IMG/VR virus record: IMGVR_UViG_3300025301_000050 | Location: 1-35,075 of that record | Origin: a virus | Length of the DNA stretch: 35,075 bases | Reading direction: 5' to 3' (one strand) | Part shown: positions 6,347-14,141 of the stretch, in pieces | Layout: each line of letters starts with the position of its first letter | Position numbering within the stretch: position 1 is the first letter of the stretch | Made by a program: the position numbers and the translations under genes | The notes under the pieces: model-generated | Told to the model about the DNA's origin: nothing | Database searches by the model: none | What the model saw: only the letters and a program-made list of their open reading frames with translations

Positions 6347-8887
6347 ATGGCAACAGAAAGAAATCCCTTCGATAAAATACCACAGGAAGTATCTAATGTA
6401 GTTCCTATGGCTCCAGCCGAACAAACTGATATAGATGCTACGTTTGAAGTAGCAGATGATGGTGGAGTTATAGTTGATTTTGCAAGTGAAGATATAGTTA
6501 TGGAGCCTTCCGAAAGTATTGCAGAATGGTATGGTGATTTATGTGAGACACTTGATGAAAATGAATTATATGAAATATCGAGTGATGTAATAGAAAACTA
6601 TCAGGCAGATAAAGATTCAAGAGGTGAATGGGAGTCTATGTTTGAAAGAGGTTTTGAATTACTAGGACTTAAACTTCAACCGGGATCAGAACCTTTTGAA
6701 GGAGCCTGTACAGCCGTACATCCACTTCTGATTGAGTCGGCAGTTAAGTTTCAGTCTAAAGCTTCAGGAGAACTCTTTCCTAGTTCTGGCCCTGTCAAAG
6801 CTAACATTATGGGTAAGCATACACCCGAAAAACAAATGCAAGCTAATCGGGTACAGAACTTTATGAACTATCAGTTGACTGAGCAGATGCCAGAATATTT
6901 TGATGAGTTTGAAAGAATGCTGTTCCATCTTCCTCTGATAGGATCTGCTTTCAAAAAGATATACTATGATTCAACTTTGAAACGTCCTGTCTCAGAGTTT
7001 ATACCGATAGATCAGTTCTATGTATCTTACTTCGCAACTGATCTTAGGAATGCAGATAGATATACCCATGTTATTTATCGTAGTCCTGTAGAAATAGAAA
7101 GAGATATAAGAGCAGGAGTTTACAAAGACGTAGAACTACCTGAACCTAATCAGACAAATATAACATCCTTTACAGCAAAGATGGATACAATACTAGGTAT
7201 ATCTCCTAGTTCAGATAAAGATCCCCAATATATATTACTTGAGCAACACTGTTATCTGGATATAGAAGGTAAAGATCAGTCATTGCCTTATATCGTAACA
7301 GTAGAAGAACAAAGTAGAATAGTATTAAGTATTCGCAGGAACTATGAACAAGATGATCCTAATATGGAAAAGAGAAGTCACTTTGTTCATTACAGGTTTG
7401 TACCCGGATTTGGTTTTTATGGATTGGGCTTGATACACTTCCTTGGTAATTTAACAATGAGTGCAACCGCTGCAATGAGATCCCTGATTGATGCAGGACA
7501 ATTTGCTAATTTACCCGGAGGTTTCAAGGCTAAGGGAATTAGAATCGTTGGTGACAATGAACCTATTTCCCCCGGTGAGTTCAAGGAGGTTGAAGCAACT
7601 GGAGTAGATCTTGCAAAGGCTATTATTCCTCTCCCCTATAAAGAGCCTTCCTCTACTCTATTCCAGATGTTACAATTTGTAGCTTCTGCTGGTCAGAAGT
7701 TTGCAGACAGTACAGAGCAGATTGTTTCTGATGCTGCCTCCTATGGACCCGTTGGAACAACGATGGCCCTCCTTGAAGCCAGTAGCAAGTTCTTCACAGC
7801 TATTCATAAACGAATACATAAATCTCAGAGAGATGAGTTTAGAGTTCTTGCCAAAATAGATTATGATTATCTTCCAGAAGAATATCCTTATGATGTTCCT
7901 TTTGAAGACCGTAGTATATTTAAAAATGATTTTGATGGCAGAGTAGATATTGTTCCTGTATCAGATCCTAACATACCTAGCAATGCCCATCGTATGATGA
8001 TGGCTAATATGGCTATGCAAATGGCACAGCAATCACCTCCCGGTATGTTTAATCTGGAAGCCCTGAACAGAACAATTCTTAATGCAGCAAATATGCCTAA
8101 CCTTGAAGAAATTCTACCTCCCAAGATAAAACCGAAGCCTATGGACCCGGTTTCTGATATAATGGCTGCTACAAAGGGAATACCCATAGCAGCCTTTCCG
8201 GGGCAGAACCATGATGCTCACATTCAAACTAAGATGGCATATCTACAAGATCCTGCCAATGGTGCTAATCCTATTATGCAAAGAATACGTCCTATTATAG
8301 AAGCTAATATACAAGAACATTCTGTCCTCAAATATCAAGAACAAATGAATGGAGTAGCACAAGGAATATTAGAACAGGCTGGACCAGAGCAAGCACAAAA
8401 TCCTGCTGTAGTTGAAATGGCTATGGCTCAAGCTGCTCAACAGGTAATGAATGCTAATCAGGCTATGGGCATGGCTCAGTCTCCAGAACAACAGTTAGTA
8501 GCTCTTGAACAAGCTAAAGTAGAATTAGAGAAACAAAAGCTACAATCTGATACAATGGTACAAGCTGCTGAAATGGAACTCAAGAATAAAAAACTTGAGC
8601 TTGATGAAAACGAACAATTAATAGATATGCTTAAAGATGGTGCAACTGAAAACTTTAAGAAAGAAAAAGCAGAACTTGATAGAGAATCTAAAAAAGAATT
8701 AAAGTCTTTAGAAATTCTTGGCAAGATTGGAATAGAAGAAGCTAAAATAAATTCTCAAGATGAACGTGCTAAAGAAAAAATTATGAAAGAAATTTTAGAA
8801 CAAAATAAAAAAGATAAAAGAGATCTAGATATGAAAGGTCTTGAAGCCTTAGTTAAATTAGCAATAGAAAAATCTAAAGAGGAGTAG
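6347..8887 (+). CDS. Portal protein
   Basis: This forms the dodecameric ring through which DNA enters and leaves the head and to which the tail attaches. The 846-aa protein has the sequence style of large podovirus portals: W-E-S-M-F-E-R-G-F-E-L-L-G-L-K around residue 97, a charged region with A-V-H-P-L-L-I-E-S-A-V-K-F and R-P-V-S-E-F-I-P-I-D-Q-F-Y-V, a central G-F-G-F-Y-G-L-G-L-I-H turn, and a long C-terminal coiled coil (about 690-846) rich in Glu, Lys, Gln and Met, which may form a barrel. Its place after terminase and before scaffold and capsid fits. It starts nine bases after the previous stop and has no frameshift. Confidence 0.92.
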   Translation: MATERNPFDKIPQEVSNVVPMAPAEQTDIDATFEVADDGGVIVDFASEDIVMEPSESIAEWYGDLCETLDENELYEISSDVIENYQADKDSRGEWESMFERGFELLGLKLQPGSEPFEGACTAVHPLLIESAVKFQSKASGELFPSSGPVKANIMGKHTPEKQMQANRVQNFMNYQLTEQMPEYFDEFERMLFHLPLIGSAFKKIYYDSTLKRPVSEFIPIDQFYVSYFATDLRNADRYTHVIYRSPVEIERDIRAGVYKDVELPEPNQTNITSFTAKMDTILGISPSSDKDPQYILLEQHCYLDIEGKDQSLPYIVTVEEQSRIVLSIRRNYEQDDPNMEKRSHFVHYRFVPGFGFYGLGLIHFLGNLTMSATAAMRSLIDAGQFANLPGGFKAKGIRIVGDNEPISPGEFKEVEATGVDLAKAIIPLPYKEPSSTLFQMLQFVASAGQKFADSTEQIVSDAASYGPVGTTMALLEASSKFFTAIHKRIHKSQRDEFRVLAKIDYDYLPEEYPYDVPFEDRSIFKNDFDGRVDIVPVSDPNIPSNAHRMMMANMAMQMAQQSPPGMFNLEALNRTILNAANMPNLEEILPPKIKPKPMDPVSDIMAATKGIPIAAFPGQNHDAHIQTKMAYLQDPANGANPIMQRIRPIIEANIQEHSVLKYQEQMNGVAQGILEQAGPEQAQNPAVVEMAMAQAAQQVMNANQAMGMAQSPEQQLVALEQAKVELEKQKLQSDTMVQAAEMELKNKKLELDENEQLIDMLKDGATENFKKEKAELDRESKKELKSLEILGKIGIEEAKINSQDERAKEKIMKEILEQNKKDKRDLDMKGLEALVKLAIEKSKEE

Positions 8888-8891
8888 TAAA

Positions 8892-9089
8892 ATGGAGAAG
8901 ACAATAAAGATTCCAGAGATGAAGAAAGGTAAAGGCTATATTAGTTATAATAAAACAAGCTCTGATAAACCAGTAACTTATGGAGATCCTTTCAAAAGTG
9001 ATTGTATCGGAGATTGGGAAATGGTAGCTGACCTTAATGAGTGGGGTTATGATGAATTTAAATTTCCAAATCCTAAAAAAGGTAAATAA
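8892..9089 (+). CDS. Hypothetical protein, 65 aa
   Basis: This is a small Lys- and aromatic-rich protein of unknown function. Clear features are a K-K-G-K-G-Y-I-S-Y-N-K N-terminal part and a D-W-E-M-V-A-D-L-N-E-W-G-Y-D-E-F-K-F segment near residues 43-60. A strong GAGGAG site overlapping the end of the portal gene sets the start, four bases after the portal stop. Its last codons and stop lie within a predicted hairpin that covers the next gene's start, so the two are probably translationally coupled. Confidence 0.8.
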   Translation: MEKTIKIPEMKKGKGYISYNKTSSDKPVTYGDPFKSDCIGDWEMVADLNEWGYDEFKFPNPKKGK

Positions 9090-9108
9090 ACTTACCTTAT
9101 GGAAATTT
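9060..9108 (+). promoter_or_regulatory. Nested hairpin over a stop-start junction
   Basis: AAATTTCC (9060-9067) pairs with GGAAATTT (9101-9108), and inside it AAGGTAA (9079-9085) pairs with TTACCTT (9092-9098). The loop contains the TAA (9087-9089) of the upstream gene, and the ATG (9099) of the next gene sits between the two right arms. The only Shine-Dalgarno-like bases (AAGG) are in the inner stem. This looks like a structure that lets the 64-aa gene be translated mainly when a ribosome finishes the gene before it. Confidence 0.55.
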
Positions 9109-9293
9109 GGGATGAGGTGATTCAGGAGTTTAATGATGAGATTCAAAAACTCAGAATTACATTAGCCAGTGGGAATGCTGAAGATTATGCACATTACAGA
9201 CAGCTTGTAGGTTCAATACAAGGTCTGGAATGGGCCAGAGGTAATCTCACTGAAATTATTAAAAAACGAACATATGGAGATAATGAGGAGTAA
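9099..9293 (+). CDS. Small conserved-type phage protein, 64 aa
   Basis: This short acidic helical protein has the pattern Y-R-Q-L-V-G-S-I-Q-G-L-E-W-A in its middle. I recall this pattern from 60-90 aa proteins encoded near the portal in many podoviruses; their role is not known to me. It probably forms a two-helix hairpin. The ATG at 9099 lacks an accessible Shine-Dalgarno site and appears coupled to the upstream gene through the hairpin at 9060-9108. Its GAGGAG-TAA end supplies the ribosome binding site of the GroES-like gene. Confidence 0.78.
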   Translation: MEIWDEVIQEFNDEIQKLRITLASGNAEDYAHYRQLVGSIQGLEWARGNLTEIIKKRTYGDNEE

Positions 9294-9294
9294 A

Positions 9295-9717
9295 ATGCAA
9301 CAAGTACAAATGGGTAAAGCAGTTAAAAATAATCTATGGATTACAGATCCAGAAGAAGTAGACGATCCAGAAGTACTACCTGAATTACCGGGATTTCATG
9401 TACTGGTACGTCCAGTATCTGTTAAGAGCCAAACAAAAGGTGGTATTCTTTTACCAGACTCAACAAAGGATGATATATCATACCTTACGACTGTAGGTAA
9501 AGTCCTATCTCTTGGTGATTTAGCTTATCTGGATAAAGATAAGTTTCCTGCTGGAGCATGGTGTAGTATAGGAGATTATGTGTGTTACGGTAAACATGCG
9601 GGTACAAAGCTTTTTTATAAAGGTGTAAGATTAATTTTACTGTTTGATGATCAAATTACCATGAGAGTTGAAGATCCAAAAGATCTAGATCCTACATTTA
9701 ATTTGGGAAATCGTTAA
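9295..9717 (+). CDS. GroES-like co-chaperonin
   Basis: A 140-aa protein with a GroES-type beta-barrel: L-P-G-F-H-V-L-V-R-P-V near residue 30, a mobile-loop region with K-G-G-I-L-L-P (the I-L-L resembling the hydrophobic tripeptide by which GroES docks on GroEL), T-V-G-K-V-L-S-L-G, then G-D-Y-V-C-Y-G-K-H-A-G-T-K and the closing L-I-L-L-F-D-D-Q-I strands. Host GroES is about 97 aa; this one has roughly 25-30 extra residues at the N terminus and a short acidic tail. Like T4 gp31, it would cap host GroEL during folding of capsid protein. The start at 9295 follows GAGGAG; an in-frame ATG at 9274 overlaps the previous gene and is less likely. No GroEL is in the window. Confidence 0.9.
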   Translation: MQQVQMGKAVKNNLWITDPEEVDDPEVLPELPGFHVLVRPVSVKSQTKGGILLPDSTKDDISYLTTVGKVLSLGDLAYLDKDKFPAGAWCSIGDYVCYGKHAGTKLFYKGVRLILLFDDQITMRVEDPKDLDPTFNLGNR

Positions 9718-9731
9718 TTTTATGGTATAAT
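9703..9731 (+). promoter_or_regulatory. Promoter upstream of the scaffold gene
   Basis: TTGGGA (9703-9708), 17 bp and TATAAT (9726-9731) with a TG extended -10 lie across the end of the GroES-like gene. The -35 box is within the coding end. The spacer matches that of the promoter at 4211-4239 nearly base for base. The 44-base leader to the next ATG includes CGTTG/CAACG (9747-9751 and 9762-9766), a small hairpin just before the GGAGG site. Confidence 0.78.
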
Positions 9732-9775
9732 ATAGTTACGTTAAATCGTTGAACTCGTAGACAACGGAGGTTATA

Positions 9776-10684
9776 ATGAATGAAGAAAAAGAAGAATGGG
9801 GAAATATAGAAATCCCGAATGAAGAGCAGAAAGAAATTGAATTTGAAATAGAAGAGGAAGCTGAACCAGAACAAAAGGCAGAACCTCAGAAAGAAGAGAA
9901 GCCACCAGAGTTAGATGGTATCGAAACAAAGGGTGCTGAAAAAAGAATAAGACAATTAATAAGACAAAGAAAAGAAAGAGATGAACAGATTACTGCTCTC
10001 ATCCAAAAAAATGAGGAACTTTCAGGAAGCCTCAGAACAAAAGATAAGGAAGTAACTCAAGTTAATAAATTAAGTCTTGATGCTTCTGAGAAACAATTAA
10101 CTGATAAACTTGAGCTTGCCAGAACAGTTTATATGGAAGCTTTTGAAGAAGGAGAAAAAGAAAAGCTTTTAAAAGCACAAGAGATGTTGAATGAGGCACA
10201 GACAGATCTGAAGGCAGTATCTTCTGCTAAACGAAATTATGAAGAAATAGAAGAAGTTGCTCCAGTACAACCTCAACATCAACCTCTTCCTCAACAAACT
10301 ACTGATCCTAGAGCCGAAGAATGGGCTTCAAAGAATAGTTGGTTTGGACAGGATAATATAAAGACTGCTGCTGCATTGGCTATAGATGCAGAACTTAAAA
10401 GCGAAGGATATGATCCTACTGACAATGATTTTTATCAGGAAATTGATAATAGATTAAATAAGGCTTTCAATCAAGAAAGTCAGGAACGTGTGCAGGAAAA
10501 TCCGTCAACACCTGCTCAAGTAGTATCGGGGGCTTCACGTTTGTCTCCATCCAATTCTAGTAAAGTTAAACTATCTAAAGAAGATGTAAGACTTGCACAG
10601 AAATGGAATATACCACTTGAACAGTATGCTGCCGAAAAGCTGAAGGTTTCAGATGCTGATGGCAACTATACTAATATCACTTAA
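9776..10684 (+). CDS. Scaffolding protein (predicted)
   Basis: The 302-aa protein is strongly acidic at the N terminus (Glu-rich to about residue 45), then has a charged helical R-Q-L-I-R-Q-R-K-E-R-D-E-Q-I segment and coiled-coil stretches to about 160. A Gln/Pro linker (about 163-180) and a C-terminal part with W-A-S-K-N-S-W-F-G and a final basic-acidic helix follow. This composition and its place before the major capsid gene are typical of phage scaffolds, which guide head assembly and then leave or are degraded. It has its own promoter and a GGAGG site. Scaffolds share little sequence, so the call rests on composition and position. Confidence 0.82.
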   Translation: MNEEKEEWGNIEIPNEEQKEIEFEIEEEAEPEQKAEPQKEEKPPELDGIETKGAEKRIRQLIRQRKERDEQITALIQKNEELSGSLRTKDKEVTQVNKLSLDASEKQLTDKLELARTVYMEAFEEGEKEKLLKAQEMLNEAQTDLKAVSSAKRNYEEIEEVAPVQPQHQPLPQQTTDPRAEEWASKNSWFGQDNIKTAAALAIDAELKSEGYDPTDNDFYQEIDNRLNKAFNQESQERVQENPSTPAQVVSGASRLSPSNSSKVKLSKEDVRLAQKWNIPLEQYAAEKLKVSDADGNYTNIT

Positions 10685-10701
10685 ACGTGGAGGAATGAAA
10701 T

Positions 10702-11193
10702 ATGACAACACGAAATGAAACACGTAGTAATACTAATCGGGAAGCTAAAACAAGAGAAGAAGAATATGTCTTTGAGGAGCCAGATGCCCTTTCTGTACCA
10801 GATTCGGTACAAGCAAGATTTGACGCAGAGGATATGTCTTTACGTTGGATACGCATATCTGTAAAAGGACAAGATGACATCACTAATGTTGGTAAGAACC
10901 AGCAACAGGGATGGGTCTTCGTAACTCCTGATGAAGTTCCTGAAATGGCAATTACATCCTTCGTAAGGGAAGATGGTCGTTACCAAGGTGCAGTCTGTCG
11001 TGGAGATGTAGCTTTGGCTAAGAAACCAACTGCCAAGGTAAAGGCCAGACAGAAATTCTATGAGAAGAAGGCCAATGATATGATGGATGCAGTTAATGCA
11101 CAACTAATGAAAAGCTCTGATTCTCGTATGCCAATTTCTAATTCAAGTAAATCAGTAACAACCAGAGGTCGGCAACCTTCTTTTCAAGACTAG
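10702..11193 (+). CDS. Hypothetical protein, 163 aa, capsid region
   Basis: I do not know this family by name. The N terminus is charged and disordered, followed by a compact region with M-S-L-R-W-I-R-I, G-W-V-F-V-T-P-D-E-V-P-E and C-R-G-D-V-A-L-A (about residues 50-110), then a Lys-rich helix (A-K-V-K-A-R-Q-K-F-Y-E-K-K) and a Ser-rich tail. Similar small proteins occur between scaffold and capsid genes of marine podoviruses, so a capsid-associated or head-completion role is likely. It is preceded by GGAGG and starts 17 bases after the scaffold stop. Confidence 0.83.
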   Translation: MTTRNETRSNTNREAKTREEEYVFEEPDALSVPDSVQARFDAEDMSLRWIRISVKGQDDITNVGKNQQQGWVFVTPDEVPEMAITSFVREDGRYQGAVCRGDVALAKKPTAKVKARQKFYEKKANDMMDAVNAQLMKSSDSRMPISNSSKSVTTRGRQPSFQD

Positions 11194-11222
11194 TCGATCT
11201 CTAAACTATAAGGAGATGAAAC

Positions 11223-11837
11223 ATGTCTACTACAAAAGCATTTCGTGGCTTCATCCCTGCTCGTATGAAAGGTGGTGCTTATAATAATGAGGCAGTGACG
11301 GATATGATCACACTAACCTCAACAGGACAAGCACAAACTCCTAGTAATAGTATTTTTACTGGTGATCCAGTAGTATTACCGGGAGCTAACTTTACAACTA
11401 TATCTCCGTATATAGCAGCAACTCTTAAACCTTCAGGGGTTTTTATGGGTTGTCAGTATGTGGAAAATGGAGAGCAAAAGTTCTCCCGGTATTGGCCGGG
11501 TGGGACGAGTGCCACAGACGTTAAATTTTTTGTAATAACAAATCCTGATCAGACTTATTACATCCAATGTTCTTTATCTTTATCGGCTGCTGAAGCTGCT
11601 ATTGTAAAGAACTACACAGCTACAGTTAGTTCTACTGCCTCTTCAGGTAGTACTGTTACTGGACAATCAAGCTATTACTTGCTTGCTGCTAGTGGTGCAG
11701 AAACTGAACTAGCTTGCCGTGTAATTGGTCGTGCTAAGTTTCCTGATGAGGGCAATGACGATGCATACCCAATCGTAGAGGTCTGGTTGAATACACACCG
11801 TGATCGTTACGTGACGGCTACGGCATCTACGGCTTAA
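11223..11837 (+). CDS. Putative virion structural protein, 204 aa
   Basis: This protein lies directly before the major capsid gene. It is rich in Thr, Ser, Gly and Ala with many short beta-like stretches, such as F-R-G-F-I-P-A-R, G-D-P-V-V-L-P-G and Y-Y-I-Q-C-S-L-S-L-S, and a conserved-looking end with P-I-V-E-V-W-L-N-T-H. Composition and position suggest a capsid decoration or accessory head protein, beta-rich and probably abundant, but the family is not recognised with certainty. An AAGGAGATG site supports the ATG. It is followed after 15 bases by the capsid gene. Confidence 0.82.
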   Translation: MSTTKAFRGFIPARMKGGAYNNEAVTDMITLTSTGQAQTPSNSIFTGDPVVLPGANFTTISPYIAATLKPSGVFMGCQYVENGEQKFSRYWPGGTSATDVKFFVITNPDQTYYIQCSLSLSAAEAAIVKNYTATVSSTASSGSTVTGQSSYYLLAASGAETELACRVIGRAKFPDEGNDDAYPIVEVWLNTHRDRYVTATASTA

Positions 11838-11852
11838 TAGGAGGGATTAATC

Positions 11853-12773
11853 ATGGCTATAAATAGAGCTAGTATTAGCAAAGAACTCCTTCCGGGCCTA
11901 AATGCCATATTCGGAATGGAGTATGGAGAGGTAAATAATGAATTAGAACCTCTCTATGAAATTGAAAACTCAGATCGTGCATTTGAAGAAGAAGTACTTT
12001 TCACCAGCTTTGGTTCAGCACCAACGAAAGGTGAAGGGGCTGCTGTTTCGTATGATGATGCTCAGGAAAGCTACACAGCACGTTATACTGCTGAAACTGT
12101 AGCATTGGCTTTTGCCGTAACTGAAGAAGCAATGGAAGATAATCTTTATGATACCTTTGCTAAACTTCGGGCTAAAGGTCTAGCCAGAGCAATGGCTAAT
12201 ACGAAACAAGTTAAAGCTGCTAATGTTTTCAACAATGGTTTCAGTGATACTATTGGTGATGGACAGGCTTTCTTTTCAGGTTCACATCCAACTGTAGGTG
12301 ATGGTAATCAGAGCAACTTAATTGCTGCATCTGATCTATCTGAAGCTACACTTGAAACTGCATTAACCAATGTACAGAAGATCAAAGATGATCGAGGTAT
12401 CCTAATTGGTGCAAGTGCTGTTTCTCTGCATATTCCTGTAGACTCATGGGCAATTGCAGATCGTATTTTATCTAGCCCCGGCAACACTCAAACGAGTCAA
12501 GCTGCTGCTAATCCAAATACGAATGCAATTAATGCTACTCGTCACTTGGGTATGCTACCTGACGGCTATCATATCAACCGAAGGTTCTCTGATACAACTT
12601 CTTGGTTTATCAAGACTGACGTACCAAACGGAACTAAAATGTTTGTACGTTCACCTCTTCAAACTAAGATGGAACCTGACTTTGATACTGGTAATCTTCG
12701 ATTTAAGGCAAGGGAACGATATAGTTTCGGTGTCTCAGATTGGAGAGGATGGTTCGGTAGTCAAGGATCATAA
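11853..12773 (+). CDS. Major capsid protein
   Basis: The 306-aa protein is of the HK97-fold type resembling the Mu gpT-like group. Signs are the N-terminal L-L-P-G-L-N-A-I-F-G, a middle A-L-A-F-A-V-T-E-E-A-M-E-D-N-L-Y helix pair, the F-F-S-G-S-H-P-T-V-G segment (about residue 140), and the C-terminal stretch M-E-P-D-F-D-T-G-N-L-R-F-K-A-R-E-R-Y-S-F-G-V, the most typical part. It forms the icosahedral shell and is probably a client of the phage GroES-like protein with host GroEL. TAGGAGG precedes the start. A stable hairpin follows the gene. Confidence 0.93.
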   Translation: MAINRASISKELLPGLNAIFGMEYGEVNNELEPLYEIENSDRAFEEEVLFTSFGSAPTKGEGAAVSYDDAQESYTARYTAETVALAFAVTEEAMEDNLYDTFAKLRAKGLARAMANTKQVKAANVFNNGFSDTIGDGQAFFSGSHPTVGDGNQSNLIAASDLSEATLETALTNVQKIKDDRGILIGASAVSLHIPVDSWAIADRILSSPGNTQTSQAAANPNTNAINATRHLGMLPDGYHINRRFSDTTSWFIKTDVPNGTKMFVRSPLQTKMEPDFDTGNLRFKARERYSFGVSDWRGWFGSQGS

Positions 12774-12784
12774 GTCTAACTGTG

Positions 12785-12808
12785 GGGAAGTGGCTCTAGT
12801 CACTTCCC
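12785..12808 (+). terminator. Hairpin after the capsid gene
   Basis: GGGAAGTG (12785-12792) pairs perfectly with CACTTCCC (12801-12808); a G-U and a C-G pair extend the stem to about ten pairs with a TCTA loop. No T-run follows, so it is unlikely to be a full terminator. It more likely protects the 3' end of the capsid message or reduces transcription into the genes downstream, as hairpins after phage capsid genes often do. Confidence 0.6.
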
Positions 12809-12828
12809 TACTACTATAAGGAGCAGAT

Positions 12829-13194
12829 ATGACTACAAACGTAAAAGTAGCACAAAATGTAAGTAGTGATGGAGCAATCATAACAGGCTTTCGTTATATT
12901 GATACCAACACAACTTTAGGAGATGAGGGAACTGGTTCTGATCCTTCTCCATCTACAACCCGTGTTCTTGCTATTCATACTTATTCAACTCTTGCAGGTG
13001 AGATTGTTCTGTCAGGATCAAAACAGATTACAAATAAATCAGCTAAAGGAACAGCTATTCGTTACCGTGTAGGAGCAACTGATTCTAATGATCAGTATAT
13101 AGGAGATATGGGAGTAGGAGTTTTTGGTATTGTTAGTGTAGCCACTTCTGGAACAGGAACGATGGCTCCAACAATTACATTGTATCTAGGCTAA
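12829..13194 (+). CDS. Hypothetical structural protein, 121 aa
   Basis: This beta-rich protein has many Thr, Ser and Gly and no helix-forming stretches, charged clusters or membrane segments. It carries S-D-G-A-I-I-T-G-F-R-Y-I-D at about residues 12-24 and a hydrophobic end, T-I-T-L-Y-L-G. Position between the capsid and the adaptor candidate suggests a head decoration or completion protein. I do not recognise a family. AAGGAG lies just upstream of the ATG, downstream of the hairpin at 12785-12808. Confidence 0.8.
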   Translation: MTTNVKVAQNVSSDGAIITGFRYIDTNTTLGDEGTGSDPSPSTTRVLAIHTYSTLAGEIVLSGSKQITNKSAKGTAIRYRVGATDSNDQYIGDMGVGVFGIVSVATSGTGTMAPTITLYLG

Positions 13195-13196
13195 CA

Positions 13197-13877
13197 ATGC
13201 CTAATTTTGCATATTTAAAAACAGATTTAATTAATACGACTGAGAACGACTCTACTGAATTTTCCTCTCAAGTTTCGGCTTTTGTAAAGAAAACAGAATT
13301 TCGTATGGTTAAAGATCTGGATGACTCTGGACTAGATGAGTATACTAATATATCGGTATCATCTGGCAATGCTGGTACTGTGTCTTTAAATGATAGAGTT
13401 CGTATTGTTCGTAATGTAAACTTTAAGGTAAGTACAGGGACAACTGTAACAAACTTACTTCAAAGAACAGTAGAGTATGTTAATGATTACTGGCCTGTTA
13501 GTGCATCTACAGGTACACCTAGATACTATACAAGAAAAAATAATTCTAGTATTAAGATAGTACCCACACCAGTTTCAGCACTTACAGTAGAAATACAATC
13601 ACAATCTCAGCCACTACCTCTAGCTTCTGCTACAGGTACAAGTGTAACAACCCAAAATTATTTTAGTGATTATTGTTATCAAGCTCTCTTTGCAGGATGC
13701 ATGGTAGAAGCTACAATGTATATGAAAGATTGGAATACACTTCCAGTATGGCAGAACGAATATCAAACAGCTATAGCAACATTACGTAATCAGGCTAGAA
13801 GGACTCGACAGGATGATATGGCAGTTGCAGCTTCTCCTGCTGGCGGTCCCGATACAATCACTCAAGGGGCAAGTTAA
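13197..13877 (+). CDS. Head-tail adaptor candidate, 226 aa
   Basis: The layout is that of phage adaptor (connector) proteins that bind beneath the portal: an N-terminal helical part (about 1-50) with F-V-K-K-T-E-F-R-M-V-K-D-L, a beta-rich central domain (about 55-150) with I-K-I-V-P-T-P and V-E-I-Q-S-Q-S-Q-P-L-P, and a C-terminal helical bundle with Y-C-Y-Q-A-L-F-A-G-C-M-V-E-A-T and W-Q-N-E-Y-Q-T-A-I. This is the arrangement of the adaptor proteins described for podoviruses such as SU10. The assignment is by pattern. The gene starts two bases after the preceding stop, with weak Shine-Dalgarno support, so coupling is likely. Confidence 0.75.
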   Translation: MPNFAYLKTDLINTTENDSTEFSSQVSAFVKKTEFRMVKDLDDSGLDEYTNISVSSGNAGTVSLNDRVRIVRNVNFKVSTGTTVTNLLQRTVEYVNDYWPVSASTGTPRYYTRKNNSSIKIVPTPVSALTVEIQSQSQPLPLASATGTSVTTQNYFSDYCYQALFAGCMVEATMYMKDWNTLPVWQNEYQTAIATLRNQARRTRQDDMAVAASPAGGPDTITQGAS

Positions 13878-14140
13878 TGGTTAATAGAGCTAGTATTAGA
13901 CAAGAGATTATGAAGCCGGGATTAAAAAAAGGCGGTAGAATTAAAAAGAAAAAGAAATTAAATATTAAGAAGGCTATTAAAAAACCGGGATCATTACGTA
14001 AGTCTCTAGGTATTAAGAAGGGAAAGACTATCCCTAAGTCAGTTTTAAATAAGGCAGCTAAAGCTCCCGGTAAATTAGGACAAAGAGCTAGGTTTGCCAA
14101 GAAATTAAAGAAATTAAGATCAAAGAAAAGGAGAGGTTAA
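13877..14140 (+). CDS. Extremely basic 87-aa protein
   Basis: About 35 of 87 residues are Lys or Arg and there is a single Glu, so the protein must carry a very high positive charge. It has a G-G-R-I-K-K-K-K-K-L run, K-K-P-G turns and a terminal R-S-K-K-R-R-G. It resembles DNA-compacting tails more than an enzyme. It overlaps the previous stop by one base (TAATG) and sits within the virion gene order, so it may be an internal head protein that neutralises DNA. Function is inferred from charge only. Confidence 0.82.
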   Translation: MVNRASIRQEIMKPGLKKGGRIKKKKKLNIKKAIKKPGSLRKSLGIKKGKTIPKSVLNKAAKAPGKLGQRARFAKKLKKLRSKKRRG

Positions 14141-14141
14141 A

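Noticed and set aside
9274-9294. Longer N terminus for the GroES-like protein from ATG 9274
   Set aside because: The GAGGAG site lies between 9274 and 9295 and serves the ATG at 9295; the longer form overlaps the previous gene with no site of its own.
12454-12819. 121-aa frame overlapping the end of the capsid gene
   Set aside because: It runs in another frame across the well-supported capsid C terminus and the post-capsid hairpin; no ribosome binding site.
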